From Pseudomonas shirazensis (GTDB taxonomy: Bacteria > Pseudomonadota > Gammaproteobacteria > Pseudomonadales > Pseudomonadaceae): a stretch of 64,000 bases of DNA. The stretch is from positions 806,001 to 870,000 of the forward strand of contig NZ_JABWRD020000003.1 in NCBI RefSeq assembly GCF_014268785.2. Direction: 5' to 3'. Position numbers and translations under genes: made by a program. Positions 1-8,162 of the stretch are shown here, in pieces. Every line of letters starts with the position of its first letter. The stretch's first letter is position 1. The notes under the pieces were generated by a model. The model ran no database searches, was not told where the DNA came from, and saw nothing but the letters and a program-made list of their open reading frames with translations.

Positions 1-147
1 CAGATCGACACCCCTTACCTGTCCGCAACCAGCTCGGGCCTGACCTACCTGACCGAGCGCTTCAAGGACTTCCCCCACGGCGTGCACATCACCCTGCAGG
101 GTGTTCCGCGCTCGGTGCTCGCCGAGTACGCCGAGTCGCATATGTAA
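1..147 (+). CDS. PhoH-family ATPase, C-terminal end only (partial)
   Basis: The first 147 bases read open in frame 1 and encode the last 48 residues of a protein, ending in TAA. The segment LSATSSGLTYLTERFK followed by a short VPRSVLAEYA tail resembles the C-terminus of PIN/PhoH-type predicted ATPases (YlaK class), and such a gene precedes moaC in Pseudomonas chromosomes. The catalytic part lies outside the window, so the assignment rests on the tail and on synteny. A strong terminator follows ten bases after the stop, so the gene is transcriptionally separate from moaC. Confidence 0.6.
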   Translation, partial: QIDTPYLSATSSGLTYLTERFKDFPHGVHITLQGVPRSVLAEYAESHM

Positions 148-156
148 ACCATCTGG

Positions 157-183
157 CCGGGCGGTTCGCCGCCCGGTTATTTT
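157..183 (+). terminator. Rho-independent terminator after the PhoH-family gene
   Basis: A perfect 8-bp G+C stem (157-164 with 169-176) closed by a TTCG tetraloop is followed by TTATTTT. It ends the upstream gene and isolates it from moaC. Confidence 0.85.
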
Positions 184-242
184 CGCTGCGAAAAGCTGAC
201 TTGCAGGTTTACACTCTCTACTCCCTTCACAGGAGCAGAGCA

Positions 243-716
243 GTGCTGACTCATCTCGATTCCCAGGGGCGTGCCAATATGGTCGACGTCACTGAAAAAG
301 CCGTGACCCAGCGCGAGGCAGTGGCCGAGGCGCGTGTACGCATGTTGCCGCAGACCCTGCAGATGATCGTCGACGGTGATCACCCCAAGGGTGATGTGTT
401 CGCCGTGGCGCGCATTGCCGGTATCCAGGCGGCGAAAAAGACCAGTGATCTGATCCCGCTGTGCCACCCGCTGATGCTCACCAGCGTCAAGGTCGAGCTC
501 ACGGCCGAGGGCGTTGATGCCGTGCGTATCGTTGCCCGCTGCAAGCTCGCCGGGCAGACCGGGGTGGAGATGGAAGCACTGACGGCTGCCAGCGTCGCCG
601 CGCTGACCATCTACGACATGTGCAAGGCCGTCGACAAAGGCATGGTCATCGAACAGGTGCGCCTGCTGGAGAAGGTCGGCGGCAAGAGCGGCGACTTCAA
701 GGCGGCCGCGCAATGA
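243..716 (+). CDS. moaC: Cyclic pyranopterin monophosphate synthase MoaC
   Basis: MoaC carries out the second half of the first step of molybdenum cofactor synthesis, converting the MoaA product into cyclic pyranopterin monophosphate in the cytoplasm. The 157-residue product is full length and has the family hallmarks: GDVFAVARIAGI, the PLCHPL motif and TGVEMEALTAAS. I chose the GTG at 243 because AGGAG lies at 231-235, seven bases ahead, and the product then begins at the usual position (LTHLDSQG). An in-frame ATG at 201 would add 14 residues with no good ribosome site. The stop overlaps the moaD start (ATGA), so the two are coupled. Confidence 0.93.
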   Translation: MLTHLDSQGRANMVDVTEKAVTQREAVAEARVRMLPQTLQMIVDGDHPKGDVFAVARIAGIQAAKKTSDLIPLCHPLMLTSVKVELTAEGVDAVRIVARCKLAGQTGVEMEALTAASVAALTIYDMCKAVDKGMVIEQVRLLEKVGGKSGDFKAAAQ

Positions 717-958
717 GCGTCGAGGTGGTGTACTTCGCCCGCTATCGCGAGCTGCTCGGGCGTGACGGCGAGCGTCTCGAGGGCGACTTCGAAAATGTTG
801 AAGCAGTGCGCCAGACGCTACTTGGCAAAGGCCCGGAGTATGCCGTGCTCGCCGAGCAGAACCTGATGTGCGCGCGCAACCAGGACCTTTGCCGTTTGGC
901 TGAGCCTCTGGCAGATGGCGACGAAGTTGCGTTTTTCCCACCGGTGACCGGAGGCTGA
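713..958 (+). CDS. moaD: Molybdopterin synthase small subunit MoaD
   Basis: MoaD is the ubiquitin-like sulfur carrier of molybdopterin synthase. Its C-terminal glycine is thiocarboxylated and donates sulfur to the precursor bound by MoaE. The 81-residue product has the short beta-grasp form and ends in FFPPVTGG, the required diglycine. It begins at the ATG overlapping the moaC stop, and moaE follows two bases after its own stop, so moaC, moaD and moaE form one tight operon. Confidence 0.93.
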   Translation: MSVEVVYFARYRELLGRDGERLEGDFENVEAVRQTLLGKGPEYAVLAEQNLMCARNQDLCRLAEPLADGDEVAFFPPVTGG

Positions 959-960
959 AC

Positions 961-1407
961 ATGGCCGTACGAGTGCAGCAACAGGCGTTCGATCCCGGCG
1001 CCGAGGTCAATGCCATGCACGCAGCCAATGCCGGCGTGGGTGCGGTGGTGAGTTTTGTCGGTTATGTGCGCGACTTCAACGACGGTCGCGAAGTGGCGGG
1101 GATGTTTCTCGAGCACGCCCCCGGCATGACCGAGAAGGCCCTGGCCAAGATCGTTGTCGAAGCCGAGCAGCGTTGGCCGTTGCTCAAGGTCGAGGTGTTG
1201 CACCGTATAGGGACGCTTCAGCCCGGCGAGCCGATCGTTTTTGTCGGCGTCGCCAGCGCGCACCGTCAGGCCGCCTTCGATGGCTGCAACTTCATCATGG
1301 ATTACCTGAAAACCCGCGCGCCGTTCTGGAAGAAAGAAACTACCGGAGACGGACCACGCTGGGTCGAGGGCAGGCACAGCGATCAGCAGGCTGCCGAACG
1401 CTGGTAG
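961..1407 (+). CDS. moaE: Molybdopterin synthase catalytic subunit MoaE
   Basis: MoaE is the large subunit of the MoaD2-MoaE2 heterotetramer that inserts the dithiolene sulfurs to make molybdopterin. The 148-residue product carries the conserved GAVVSFVGYVRD stretch, MFLEHAPGMTEK, the ASAHRQAAF motif, and the lysine-rich YLKTRAPFWKKE segment that contributes active-site lysines in this family. Length is normal. It is the last gene of the moaCDE operon and converges on rhlB. Confidence 0.95.
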   Translation: MAVRVQQQAFDPGAEVNAMHAANAGVGAVVSFVGYVRDFNDGREVAGMFLEHAPGMTEKALAKIVVEAEQRWPLLKVEVLHRIGTLQPGEPIVFVGVASAHRQAAFDGCNFIMDYLKTRAPFWKKETTGDGPRWVEGRHSDQQAAERW

Positions 1408-1415
1408 TTCGGCAG
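1391..1415 (+). terminator. Hairpin spanning the moaE stop codon, possible weak terminator
   Basis: Nine perfect base pairs (1391-1399 with 1407-1415) enclose a seven-base loop that contains most of the moaE stop. There is no T-tract on either side, so it may protect the mRNA end rather than terminate. It is the only strong structure between the convergent moaE and rhlB genes. Confidence 0.4.
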
Positions 1416-1432
1416 GGCCTGCGATCGGACTA

Positions 1433-2884
1433 TCAGTGCGCCTTGCGCGGCACCGCCTGGAGCAGTTCGTCAGGCGGCATTTCGCACTTGATCTTGCGAC
1501 CCAGCAGGGCTTCGATGCCCGGCAACTGATACGAGTCGTCTTCACCCGCAAAACTGATCGAGATGCCAGCGGCGCCAGCGCGACCGGTGCGGCCGATGCG
1601 GTGCACGTAGTCGTCCGGATCTTCCGGCAGGGTGAAGTTGATCACGTGGCTGATGCCATCGATGTGAATCCCGCGCCCAGCAACGTCGGTGGCGACCAGT
1701 ACGGTAACGCGCCCTTCGCGGAAATTCTCCAGCGTGCGGATACGCTTGTGCTGCGGCACATCGCCTGAAAGCTGGGCAGCGTTGATGCCATCGCGCACCA
1801 GGCGCTCTTCGATACGCCGCACTTCGTCCTTGCGGTTGGCAAAGACCATCACCCGTTCCCACTTCTGCTGGGTGATCAGGTTGTACAGCAGCTTGTACTT
1901 GTCGCTGCCGGCAACGGCGTAGACGTGCTGCTCGACAGTTTCGCTGGCGACGTTTTCCGGCTCGATCTCGACGATCGCCGGGTTGGTGGTCCACTGCTTG
2001 GCCAGGTTCATCACGTCGTCGGTGAAGGTCGCCGAGAACAGCAGCGTCTGCCGTTCGCTCTTCGGCGGGGTCTGGCGGATGATCTGCCGGACTTGAGGGA
2101 TGAAGCCCATGTCGAGCATACGGTCAGCTTCATCGAGCACCATCACTTCGACCATGTCCAGGTGCACTTCGCCGCGCTGGTGGAAGTCCAGCAGGCGGCC
2201 CGGGGTAGCCACCAGAATGTCGCAGTGGCGGGCTTCAAGCGCTTTGAGCTGCTTGTCGAAGTCCATGCCGCCAACAAAGGTCATGACGTTGAGGCCGCTG
2301 TACTTGGTCAGGTCGGCGGCGTCCTTGGCGATCTGCACCACCAGCTCGCGGGTTGGCGCGATGATCAGCGCACGCGGCTCGCCCATGTAGCGCTCTTTCG
2401 GCGGCGGCGTCTGCTGCAGCTGGGAAATGATCGAAATCAGAAACGCGGCCGTCTTGCCGGTACCGGTCTGGGCCCGGCCGATGGCGTCCTGACCGCGCAG
2501 GGTATAACCCAGCACCTGGGCCTGGATCGGCGTGCAGTACGGGAAGCCGAGGTCTTGAATGGCATGCATCAGCTCGTTGCTGAGCTTGAAGTCGTGGAAG
2601 CGGGTCTTGCCTTCCTGAGCTTCGACGACAAAGTCTTCCAGCTTCCACAGGCTGGCTTGTGGCTTGGGCTTGCGTTCGCGGCGAGGCTTGGGTTGCGCAG
2701 GCTTTTCGCTGCGCGACGGGAAGACCGGCGCAACGGCAACGGCAGGCTCGGGGTGAGGCTGAACCTCGTTAGCAGGCGGTAGAACCGCAGGTACGGGTGC
2801 TGTTTCAGTGGCTTGGGGCGCAGCCGTTTGCGGTGCGGCGTCTCCCTTGCCGAATATCTTTTTCAGTGCCTTCAGCACGGTCAT
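1433..2884 (-). CDS. rhlB: DEAD-box ATP-dependent RNA helicase RhlB
   Basis: RhlB unwinds structured RNA using ATP and in many gammaproteobacteria assists RNase E in mRNA decay. The 483-residue product shows the superfamily 2 motifs in order: AQTGTGKT (138-145), PTREL (177-181), DEAD (251-254), SAT (284-286) and HRIGRTGR near residue 430. The first 90 residues are rich in Pro, Ala and Lys and look disordered, making the protein about 60 residues longer than E. coli RhlB (421). It is monocistronic and convergent with moaE. Confidence 0.92.
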   Translation of the reverse strand: MTVLKALKKIFGKGDAAPQTAAPQATETAPVPAVLPPANEVQPHPEPAVAVAPVFPSRSEKPAQPKPRRERKPKPQASLWKLEDFVVEAQEGKTRFHDFKLSNELMHAIQDLGFPYCTPIQAQVLGYTLRGQDAIGRAQTGTGKTAAFLISIISQLQQTPPPKERYMGEPRALIIAPTRELVVQIAKDAADLTKYSGLNVMTFVGGMDFDKQLKALEARHCDILVATPGRLLDFHQRGEVHLDMVEVMVLDEADRMLDMGFIPQVRQIIRQTPPKSERQTLLFSATFTDDVMNLAKQWTTNPAIVEIEPENVASETVEQHVYAVAGSDKYKLLYNLITQQKWERVMVFANRKDEVRRIEERLVRDGINAAQLSGDVPQHKRIRTLENFREGRVTVLVATDVAGRGIHIDGISHVINFTLPEDPDDYVHRIGRTGRAGAAGISISFAGEDDSYQLPGIEALLGRKIKCEMPPDELLQAVPRKAH

Positions 2885-2979
2885 CTCGTTATTTGATTAA
2901 GGAATATACGCCGGCCAGTGTAATGCAAGATTCGGGCGCGGCGTAGGGGAATGCACCGGCAGCTGCCTGCCGGCCGGGT

Positions 2980-3636
2980 TCAGCGCAGTCGTTCGCTGAG
3001 CCAGTCGTGAATATCGGCAAGCTCGGCCACGGCCACTTCATGCTCCATCGGGTACTCCTGCCAGCGCGCGGCGACGTTCCATTGGCTCAGGTACTCGAAG
3101 GCGGTGCGGCCCATCGACGGGATCACCACCGGGTCATGGATGCCGTGCAGGCACAGTGCAGGAGTGCGCTCCTGGCAGGCACTGAGTTGGTGTTCGGCGC
3201 TGAAGGTCGGCGCGTAGGTCGACAGGGCAATGACCCCGCCGAGCGCTTCCTGCCACTTTATATAGGCAGTGTGCAGCACCACCGCGCCGCCTTGGGAAAA
3301 CCCGGCGAGGATGATCCGCGCCAAGCTGATGCCTTTGGCCTGCTCGGCCTTGATCAGCTGGATGATCTGCTCGGCCGACTCGTCCAACTGCGCTTCATCG
3401 ATGGCGCGCGCCGGGGTCATGGCCTTGATGTCGTACCAGCTGGGCATGGCGTAGCCGCCATTGATGGTGACTGGGCGGGTCGGCGCCTGGGGCATGACAA
3501 AGCGCGTGCTGAGCAAACGCTCCTGAAGAAATTCGGCCACCGGTAGGAAGTCGTAACGGTCGGCACCCAGGCCGTGCAACCAGATCACACAGGCGTCAGC
3601 GGTGGTTTGCGGTTCGATAATCAACGGGTTGGTCAT
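2980..3636 (-). CDS. Carboxylesterase, alpha/beta hydrolase (phospholipase/carboxylesterase family)
   Basis: The cytoplasmic serine esterase is 218 residues, the same length as the structurally known P. fluorescens carboxylesterase II, which hydrolyses short-chain esters. The catalytic triad falls at the same positions: Ser114 in GFSQGG, Asp168 in HGIHDPV, and His199 in YPMEHE. The oxyanion-hole region WLHGLGADRYDF is intact and there is no signal peptide. It is transcribed alone, away from the aapJ promoter region. The physiological substrate cannot be read from the sequence. Confidence 0.9.
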   Translation of the reverse strand: MTNPLIIEPQTTADACVIWLHGLGADRYDFLPVAEFLQERLLSTRFVMPQAPTRPVTINGGYAMPSWYDIKAMTPARAIDEAQLDESAEQIIQLIKAEQAKGISLARIILAGFSQGGAVVLHTAYIKWQEALGGVIALSTYAPTFSAEHQLSACQERTPALCLHGIHDPVVIPSMGRTAFEYLSQWNVAARWQEYPMEHEVAVAELADIHDWLSERLR

Positions 3637-3772
3637 AACTGCTCCGAATTTGTGCGCGTGTACGTATTAAGTGCATTAAAAAAAGGCAGGGGTAGCGAAT
3701 GCCTTAACAAGATGTCGCAACTGTACAACTTTTACTACTTGACGACCGCTTAAACGCTTAAGCCGGCAACTG

Positions 3773-3788
3773 TGGTACGCGCCTTGCT
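3773..3788 (+). promoter_or_regulatory. Sigma-54 promoter of the aapJQMP operon
   Basis: The sequence TGGTACG-N4-TTGCT matches the RpoN -24/-12 consensus, with GG at 3774-3775 and GC at 3786-3787 separated by exactly ten bases. It lies about 185 bases before the aapJ start, which implies a long leader. The rest of the 336-base gap (3637-3972) contains no gene. I did not find a clear activator palindrome in it. RpoN control fits a nitrogen-scavenging amino-acid transporter. Confidence 0.7.
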
Positions 3789-3972
3789 ATGGATCTACCG
3801 ATGCGAAGGGATTGACCGGCGACGGTAACACCCCTCGTTTGGATCAAAGGCTGTCACAGAACAGCTCATTGCACCACGTGACCCAAAAACAAGCCAACAG
3901 GGGTCGGATGCGCCTCATAAGGGTGCGGTGCAATTCCGGCTCGACACAACAAGAGCGATTTGGAGGTTGTAG

Positions 3973-5001
3973 ATGAAGATGTTGAAAACCACGCTGGCAG
4001 TCCTGACCGCTGCCGCCGCGCTGGGTGCAACCAGTTTTGCCCAGGCCGGCGCTACGCTGGATGCGGTAAAGAAAAAGGGCTTCGTCCAGTGTGGCGTGAG
4101 CGATGGCCTGCCGGGTTTCTCGGTACCTGACGCCAAGGGCAACATCGTCGGCATCGATGCCGATGTGTGCCGTGCGGTAGCCGCTGCAGTGTTCGGCGAT
4201 GCCACCAAGGTCAAGTTCAGCCAGCTCAACGCCAAGGAGCGCTTCACTGCGCTGCAGTCCGGCGAAGTCGATGTACTCTCGCGCAACACCACCTGGACCA
4301 GCTCGCGTGATGCTGGCATGGGCCTGGTCTTCGCTGGCGTGACCTACTACGACGGCATCGGCTTCCTGGTCAACAAGAAGCTCGGTGTTTCCAGCGCCAA
4401 GGAACTCGACGGCGCGACCGTCTGCATCCAGGCAGGCACCACCACCGAACTGAACGTCTCCGACTACTTCCGCGCCAATGGCCTGAAGTACACTCCGATC
4501 ACCTTCGACACCTCCGACGAGAGCGCCAAGTCGCTGGAATCGGGCCGTTGCGACGTGCTCACCTCGGACAAGTCGCAGCTCTACGCACAACGCTCCAAGC
4601 TGGCAGCACCGACCGACTACGTGGTACTCCCGGAGACCATCTCCAAGGAGCCACTGGGCCCTGTCGTGCGTAAAGGTGATGAAGAGTGGTTCAGCATCGT
4701 CAAGTGGACCCTGTTCGCCATGCTCAATGCCGAAGAAGCCGGCCTCACCTCGAAAAACGTCGAGGCTGAAGCCAAATCCGGCAAGAACCCGGACAACGCC
4801 CGCCTGCTCGGCGCTGACGGCGAATACGGCAAAGACCTCAAGTTGCCCAAGGACTGGGTGGTACAGATCGTCAAGCAAGTGGGTAACTATGGCGAAGTGT
4901 TCGAGAAGAACCTTGGCAAGAGCACCCCGCTGCAGATCGATCGTGGCCTGAATGCCCTGTGGAACAACGGCGGCATCCAGTACGCACCACCGGTGCGCTG
5001 A
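3973..5001 (+). CDS. aapJ: ABC transporter periplasmic L-amino-acid-binding protein AapJ
   Basis: AapJ is the periplasmic receptor of the general L-amino-acid ABC transporter. The 342-residue product begins with a signal peptide (Lys-rich start, Ala-rich core, cleavage likely after AQA near residue 25). It then shows the family-3 solute-binding fold: FVQCGVSDGLPGFS, GIDADVCRAVAAAVFG, and TTWTSSRD. GGAGG at 3962-3966 sets the start. It leads the aapJQMP operon. A strong hairpin after the stop probably makes it more abundant than the permease. The related AatJ acidic amino-acid receptor is shorter, so AapJ is the better fit. Confidence 0.92.
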   Translation: MKMLKTTLAVLTAAAALGATSFAQAGATLDAVKKKGFVQCGVSDGLPGFSVPDAKGNIVGIDADVCRAVAAAVFGDATKVKFSQLNAKERFTALQSGEVDVLSRNTTWTSSRDAGMGLVFAGVTYYDGIGFLVNKKLGVSSAKELDGATVCIQAGTTTELNVSDYFRANGLKYTPITFDTSDESAKSLESGRCDVLTSDKSQLYAQRSKLAAPTDYVVLPETISKEPLGPVVRKGDEEWFSIVKWTLFAMLNAEEAGLTSKNVEAEAKSGKNPDNARLLGADGEYGKDLKLPKDWVVQIVKQVGNYGEVFEKNLGKSTPLQIDRGLNALWNNGGIQYAPPVR

Positions 5002-5009
5002 TGGCTGCA

Positions 5010-5036
5010 CCTGCGGCGGCATCCTGCCGCCGCAGG
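5010..5036 (+). promoter_or_regulatory. Intra-operon hairpin between aapJ and aapQ
   Basis: A perfect 12-bp stem (5010-5021 with 5025-5036) with a 3-base loop sits nine bases after the aapJ stop, and a T6 run follows at 5049-5054. The run is too far for a classic terminator. Such hairpins after binding-protein genes usually stabilise the upstream mRNA or let only part of transcription through. Confidence 0.65.
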
Positions 5037-5067
5037 CTGTTCTGATCCCTTTTTTCCGGGGCACTTC

Positions 5068-6246
5068 ATGCAAAATCAAATCGGCGCACCCAAGGGCTTT
5101 TCCCTTAGTGATCCACGTGTGCGCGCGTGGCTGTTCCAGATCCTCACGGTGGTCTGCGTGGTCGGTCTGGGCTGGTACCTGATCCACAACACCCAAACCA
5201 ACATGCAGCACCGGGGCATCACCTCGGGCTTCGACTTTCTCGAGCGCAGTGCTGGCTTCGGCATTGCCCAGCACCTGATCGACTACACCGAAGCGGACAC
5301 CTACTCGCGGGTGCTGCTGGTCGGCCTGCTCAACACCTTGCTGGCGAGTGTCATCGGTATCGTCCTGGCGACCTTGATCGGCTTTACCGTAGGGGTCGGC
5401 CGCCTGTCCTCCAACTGGGTGGTCTACAAGCTGGCCACGGTCTACGTCGAGACCTTCCGCAACATCCCGCCACTGCTGCAGATCCTGTTCTGGTACTTCG
5501 CGGTGTTCACCGCGTTGCCTGGGCCGCGTGGCAGCATCAATATCGATGACCTGTTCTTTATCAGTAGCCGCGGCGTGAACATGCCGGGCGCGTCGATGGC
5601 CGATGGCTTCTGGCCGTTTGTGGTTTCGCTGGTGGTCGCCATTGTCGCTGTGGTGCTGATGGTGCGCCAGGCCAACAAGCGCTTCGAGCTAACCGGGCAA
5701 CCGTTCCACAAGTTCTGGGTCGGCCTGGCGCTGATGGTCGGCATTCCGGCCATGTGCGTGCTGCTGTTCGGCAACCCGCTGCAGTGGGAAGTGCCGCAGC
5801 TCAAAGGCTTCAACTTTGCCGGTGGCTGGGTGCTGATCCCCGAGTTCATGGCACTGACCCTGGCGCTGTCGATCTATACCGCTGCGTTTATTGCCGAAAT
5901 CGTGCGTGCCGGCATCCGCTCGGTCAGCCACGGCCAGACCGAAGCCGCCCGTTCGCTGGGGCTGCGCGAAGGCCCGACGCTGCGCAAAGTGATCATTCCC
6001 CAGGCGCTGCGGGTGATCATTCCACCGTTGACCAGCCAGTACCTCAACCTGACCAAGAACTCCTCACTGGCAGCCGTTATCGGCTACCCGGAACTGGTCT
6101 CGCTGTTTGCCGGCACCGTACTCAACCAGACCGGCCAGTCGGTCGAGGTCATGGCGATCACCATGGCGGTTTATCTGACGATCAGCATCAGTATCTCGTT
6201 GCTGATGAACTGGTACAACAAGCGCATTGCGCTGATCGAGCGGTAG
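5068..6246 (+). CDS. aapQ: General L-amino-acid ABC transporter permease AapQ
   Basis: AapQ is one of two inner-membrane permeases of the Aap transporter. The 392-residue product has several hydrophobic segments and the His/Glu/Gln/Arg-type permease signature near its C-terminus: the EAA loop EAARSLGLREGPTLRKVIIPQ contacts the ATPase. The long N-terminal extension before the core is typical of AapQ compared with short HisM-type permeases. It is the second gene of the operon, followed by aapM nine bases later. Confidence 0.92.
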   Translation: MQNQIGAPKGFSLSDPRVRAWLFQILTVVCVVGLGWYLIHNTQTNMQHRGITSGFDFLERSAGFGIAQHLIDYTEADTYSRVLLVGLLNTLLASVIGIVLATLIGFTVGVGRLSSNWVVYKLATVYVETFRNIPPLLQILFWYFAVFTALPGPRGSINIDDLFFISSRGVNMPGASMADGFWPFVVSLVVAIVAVVLMVRQANKRFELTGQPFHKFWVGLALMVGIPAMCVLLFGNPLQWEVPQLKGFNFAGGWVLIPEFMALTLALSIYTAAFIAEIVRAGIRSVSHGQTEAARSLGLREGPTLRKVIIPQALRVIIPPLTSQYLNLTKNSSLAAVIGYPELVSLFAGTVLNQTGQSVEVMAITMAVYLTISISISLLMNWYNKRIALIER

Positions 6247-6255
6247 GAGTCGCGC

Positions 6256-7353
6256 ATGAACGCCCATGTTTTCAAACCTGATATGCCACCACCGGTGAAA
6301 ACCGTTGGTGTGGTGGCCTGGATGCGCGCCAACCTGTTCTCCAGCTGGGTCAACACGCTGCTGACCTTCTTTGCCATCTACCTGGTCTGGCTGGCCGTGC
6401 CGCCGCTGCTGCAGTGGGCGTTCATCGACGCCAACTGGACCGGCACTACCCGCGCCGACTGCACCAAGGAGGGCGCCTGCTGGGTGTTCGTCCAGCAGCG
6501 CTTCGGCCAATTCATGTATGGCTATTACCCGAGCGACCTGCGCTGGCGCGTCGACCTGACCGTGTGGCTGGGCGTGATCGGTGCTGCGCCGCTGTTCATC
6601 CGTCGCTTCCCGCGCAAGGTGGCCTACGGCATTGGCTACCTGCTGGTCTACCCGACCGTGGCTTACTTCCTGCTGCATGGCGGCAGCTTTGGCCTGAGCC
6701 AGGTACCGACCTCGCAGTGGGGCGGGCTTATGCTGACCCTGGTGATCGCTACCGTCGGTATCGCCGCGGCATTGCCACTAGGGATTCTGCTGGCACTTGG
6801 GCGGCGCTCGCGGATGCCGGTGATCAAGTCGGTGTCGGTGACCTTCATCGAGTTCTGGCGCGGTATTCCGCTGATCACTGTGCTGTTCATGTCTTCGGTG
6901 ATGCTGCCGTTGTTCATGCCAGAGGGCATGAGCTTCGACAAGCTGCTGCGGGCGATGATCTTCGTCATCCTGTTCGAGTCGGCGTACATCGCCGAGGTGG
7001 TACGCGGTGGCTTGCAGGCTATCCCCAAAGGCCAGTACGAAGCCGCGTCGGCGATGGGCCTGGGTTACTGGCGCTCGATGGGCCTGGTGATCCTGCCGCA
7101 GGCCTTGAAGCTGGTCATTCCGGGCATCGTCAACACCTTCATTGCCCTGTTCAAGGACACCAGCCTGGTAATCATCATCGGCCTGTTCGACCTGCTCAAC
7201 AGTGTGCGCCAAGCCACGGCAGACCCGGCCTGGTTGGGTATGGCGACCGAGGGCTATGTGTTTGCCGCCCTGGTTTACTGGATTTTCTGTTTCGGTATGT
7301 CCCGCTACTCCATGCACCTGGAGCGCAAGCTGGACACTGGCCACAAGCGTTAG
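6256..7353 (+). CDS. aapM: General L-amino-acid ABC transporter permease AapM
   Basis: AapM is the partner permease that forms the heterodimeric channel with AapQ. The 365-residue product contains multiple membrane spans, a soluble insertion with two cysteines (TRADCTKEGACW, near residues 68-79), and an EAA loop (YEAASAMGLGYWRSMGLVILPQ region) for docking AapP. It starts nine bases after aapQ and is followed by aapP with a ten-base gap and GGAG just ahead of its start. Confidence 0.92.
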   Translation: MNAHVFKPDMPPPVKTVGVVAWMRANLFSSWVNTLLTFFAIYLVWLAVPPLLQWAFIDANWTGTTRADCTKEGACWVFVQQRFGQFMYGYYPSDLRWRVDLTVWLGVIGAAPLFIRRFPRKVAYGIGYLLVYPTVAYFLLHGGSFGLSQVPTSQWGGLMLTLVIATVGIAAALPLGILLALGRRSRMPVIKSVSVTFIEFWRGIPLITVLFMSSVMLPLFMPEGMSFDKLLRAMIFVILFESAYIAEVVRGGLQAIPKGQYEAASAMGLGYWRSMGLVILPQALKLVIPGIVNTFIALFKDTSLVIIIGLFDLLNSVRQATADPAWLGMATEGYVFAALVYWIFCFGMSRYSMHLERKLDTGHKR

Positions 7354-7363
7354 GAGTTTCAAA

Positions 7364-8128
7364 ATGAGTGAAGCGATCAAGCAGCCTGCCGGCCCCGAAG
7401 GCATCATCCAGATGCAGGGCGTGAACAAGTGGTATGGCCAGTTCCATGTGCTCAAGGACATCAACCTGAACGTGCGTCAGGGCGAGCGCATCGTCTTGTG
7501 CGGGCCGTCCGGCTCGGGCAAGTCGACCACCATCCGTTGCCTCAACCGGCTCGAGGAGCATCAGCAAGGGCGCATCGTCGTTGACGGCGTCGAGCTGACC
7601 AACGACCTCAAGCAGATCGAAGCGATCCGCCGCGAAGTCGGCATGGTGTTTCAGCACTTCAACCTGTTCCCGCACCTGACCATTCTCGAGAACTGCACCC
7701 TGGCGCCGATGTGGGTGCGCAAGATGCCCAAGCGCAAGGCCGAGGAAATCGCCATGCACTATCTGGAACGCGTGCGCATCCCGGAGCAGGCGCACAAGTT
7801 CCCTGGGCAGTTATCGGGTGGTCAGCAGCAGCGAGTGGCAATTGCCCGAGCGCTGTGCATGAAGCCGAAGATCATGCTGTTCGATGAGCCGACCTCGGCG
7901 CTCGACCCGGAGATGGTCAAGGAGGTGCTCGACACCATGGTGGGCCTGGCCGAAGACGGCATGACCATGCTCTGCGTGACCCACGAGATGGGCTTTGCCC
8001 GCACCGTGGCCAACCGGGTGATCTTCATGGACAAGGGCGAGATCGTAGAGCAGGCGGCGCCGGATGACTTCTTCGACCGGCCGCAGAGCGACCGGACCAA
8101 GTTGTTCCTCAGCCAGATCCTGCACTGA
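7364..8128 (+). CDS. aapP: Amino-acid ABC transporter ATP-binding protein AapP
   Basis: AapP hydrolyses ATP to drive import through AapQM. The 254-residue product has Walker A GPSGSGKST (47-55), the LSGGQQQR signature (about 150-157), Walker B IMLFDEPTSALD (from about 170) and the switch His in CVTHE. The ATG at 7364 follows GGAG and gives the normal family length. An open frame reaching back to 7202 lies inside aapM and is not used. It is the last gene of the operon and is followed by a terminator. Confidence 0.95.
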   Translation: MSEAIKQPAGPEGIIQMQGVNKWYGQFHVLKDINLNVRQGERIVLCGPSGSGKSTTIRCLNRLEEHQQGRIVVDGVELTNDLKQIEAIRREVGMVFQHFNLFPHLTILENCTLAPMWVRKMPKRKAEEIAMHYLERVRIPEQAHKFPGQLSGGQQQRVAIARALCMKPKIMLFDEPTSALDPEMVKEVLDTMVGLAEDGMTMLCVTHEMGFARTVANRVIFMDKGEIVEQAAPDDFFDRPQSDRTKLFLSQILH

Positions 8129-8131
8129 TAC

Positions 8132-8160
8132 AAAAAGGGGCCGCGATTGCGGCCCCTTTT
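8132..8160. terminator. Bidirectional terminator between aapP and algW
   Basis: An 8-bp G+C stem (8137-8144 with 8149-8156) and a GATT loop are flanked by A5 on the left and T4 on the right, so it can stop both the plus-strand aap operon and the convergent algW gene. Confidence 0.88.
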
Positions 8161-8162
8161 GT

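Noticed and set aside
2956..2973. 7-bp hairpin between rhlB and the carboxylesterase as a terminator
   Set aside because: No T-tract on the minus strand after the stem.
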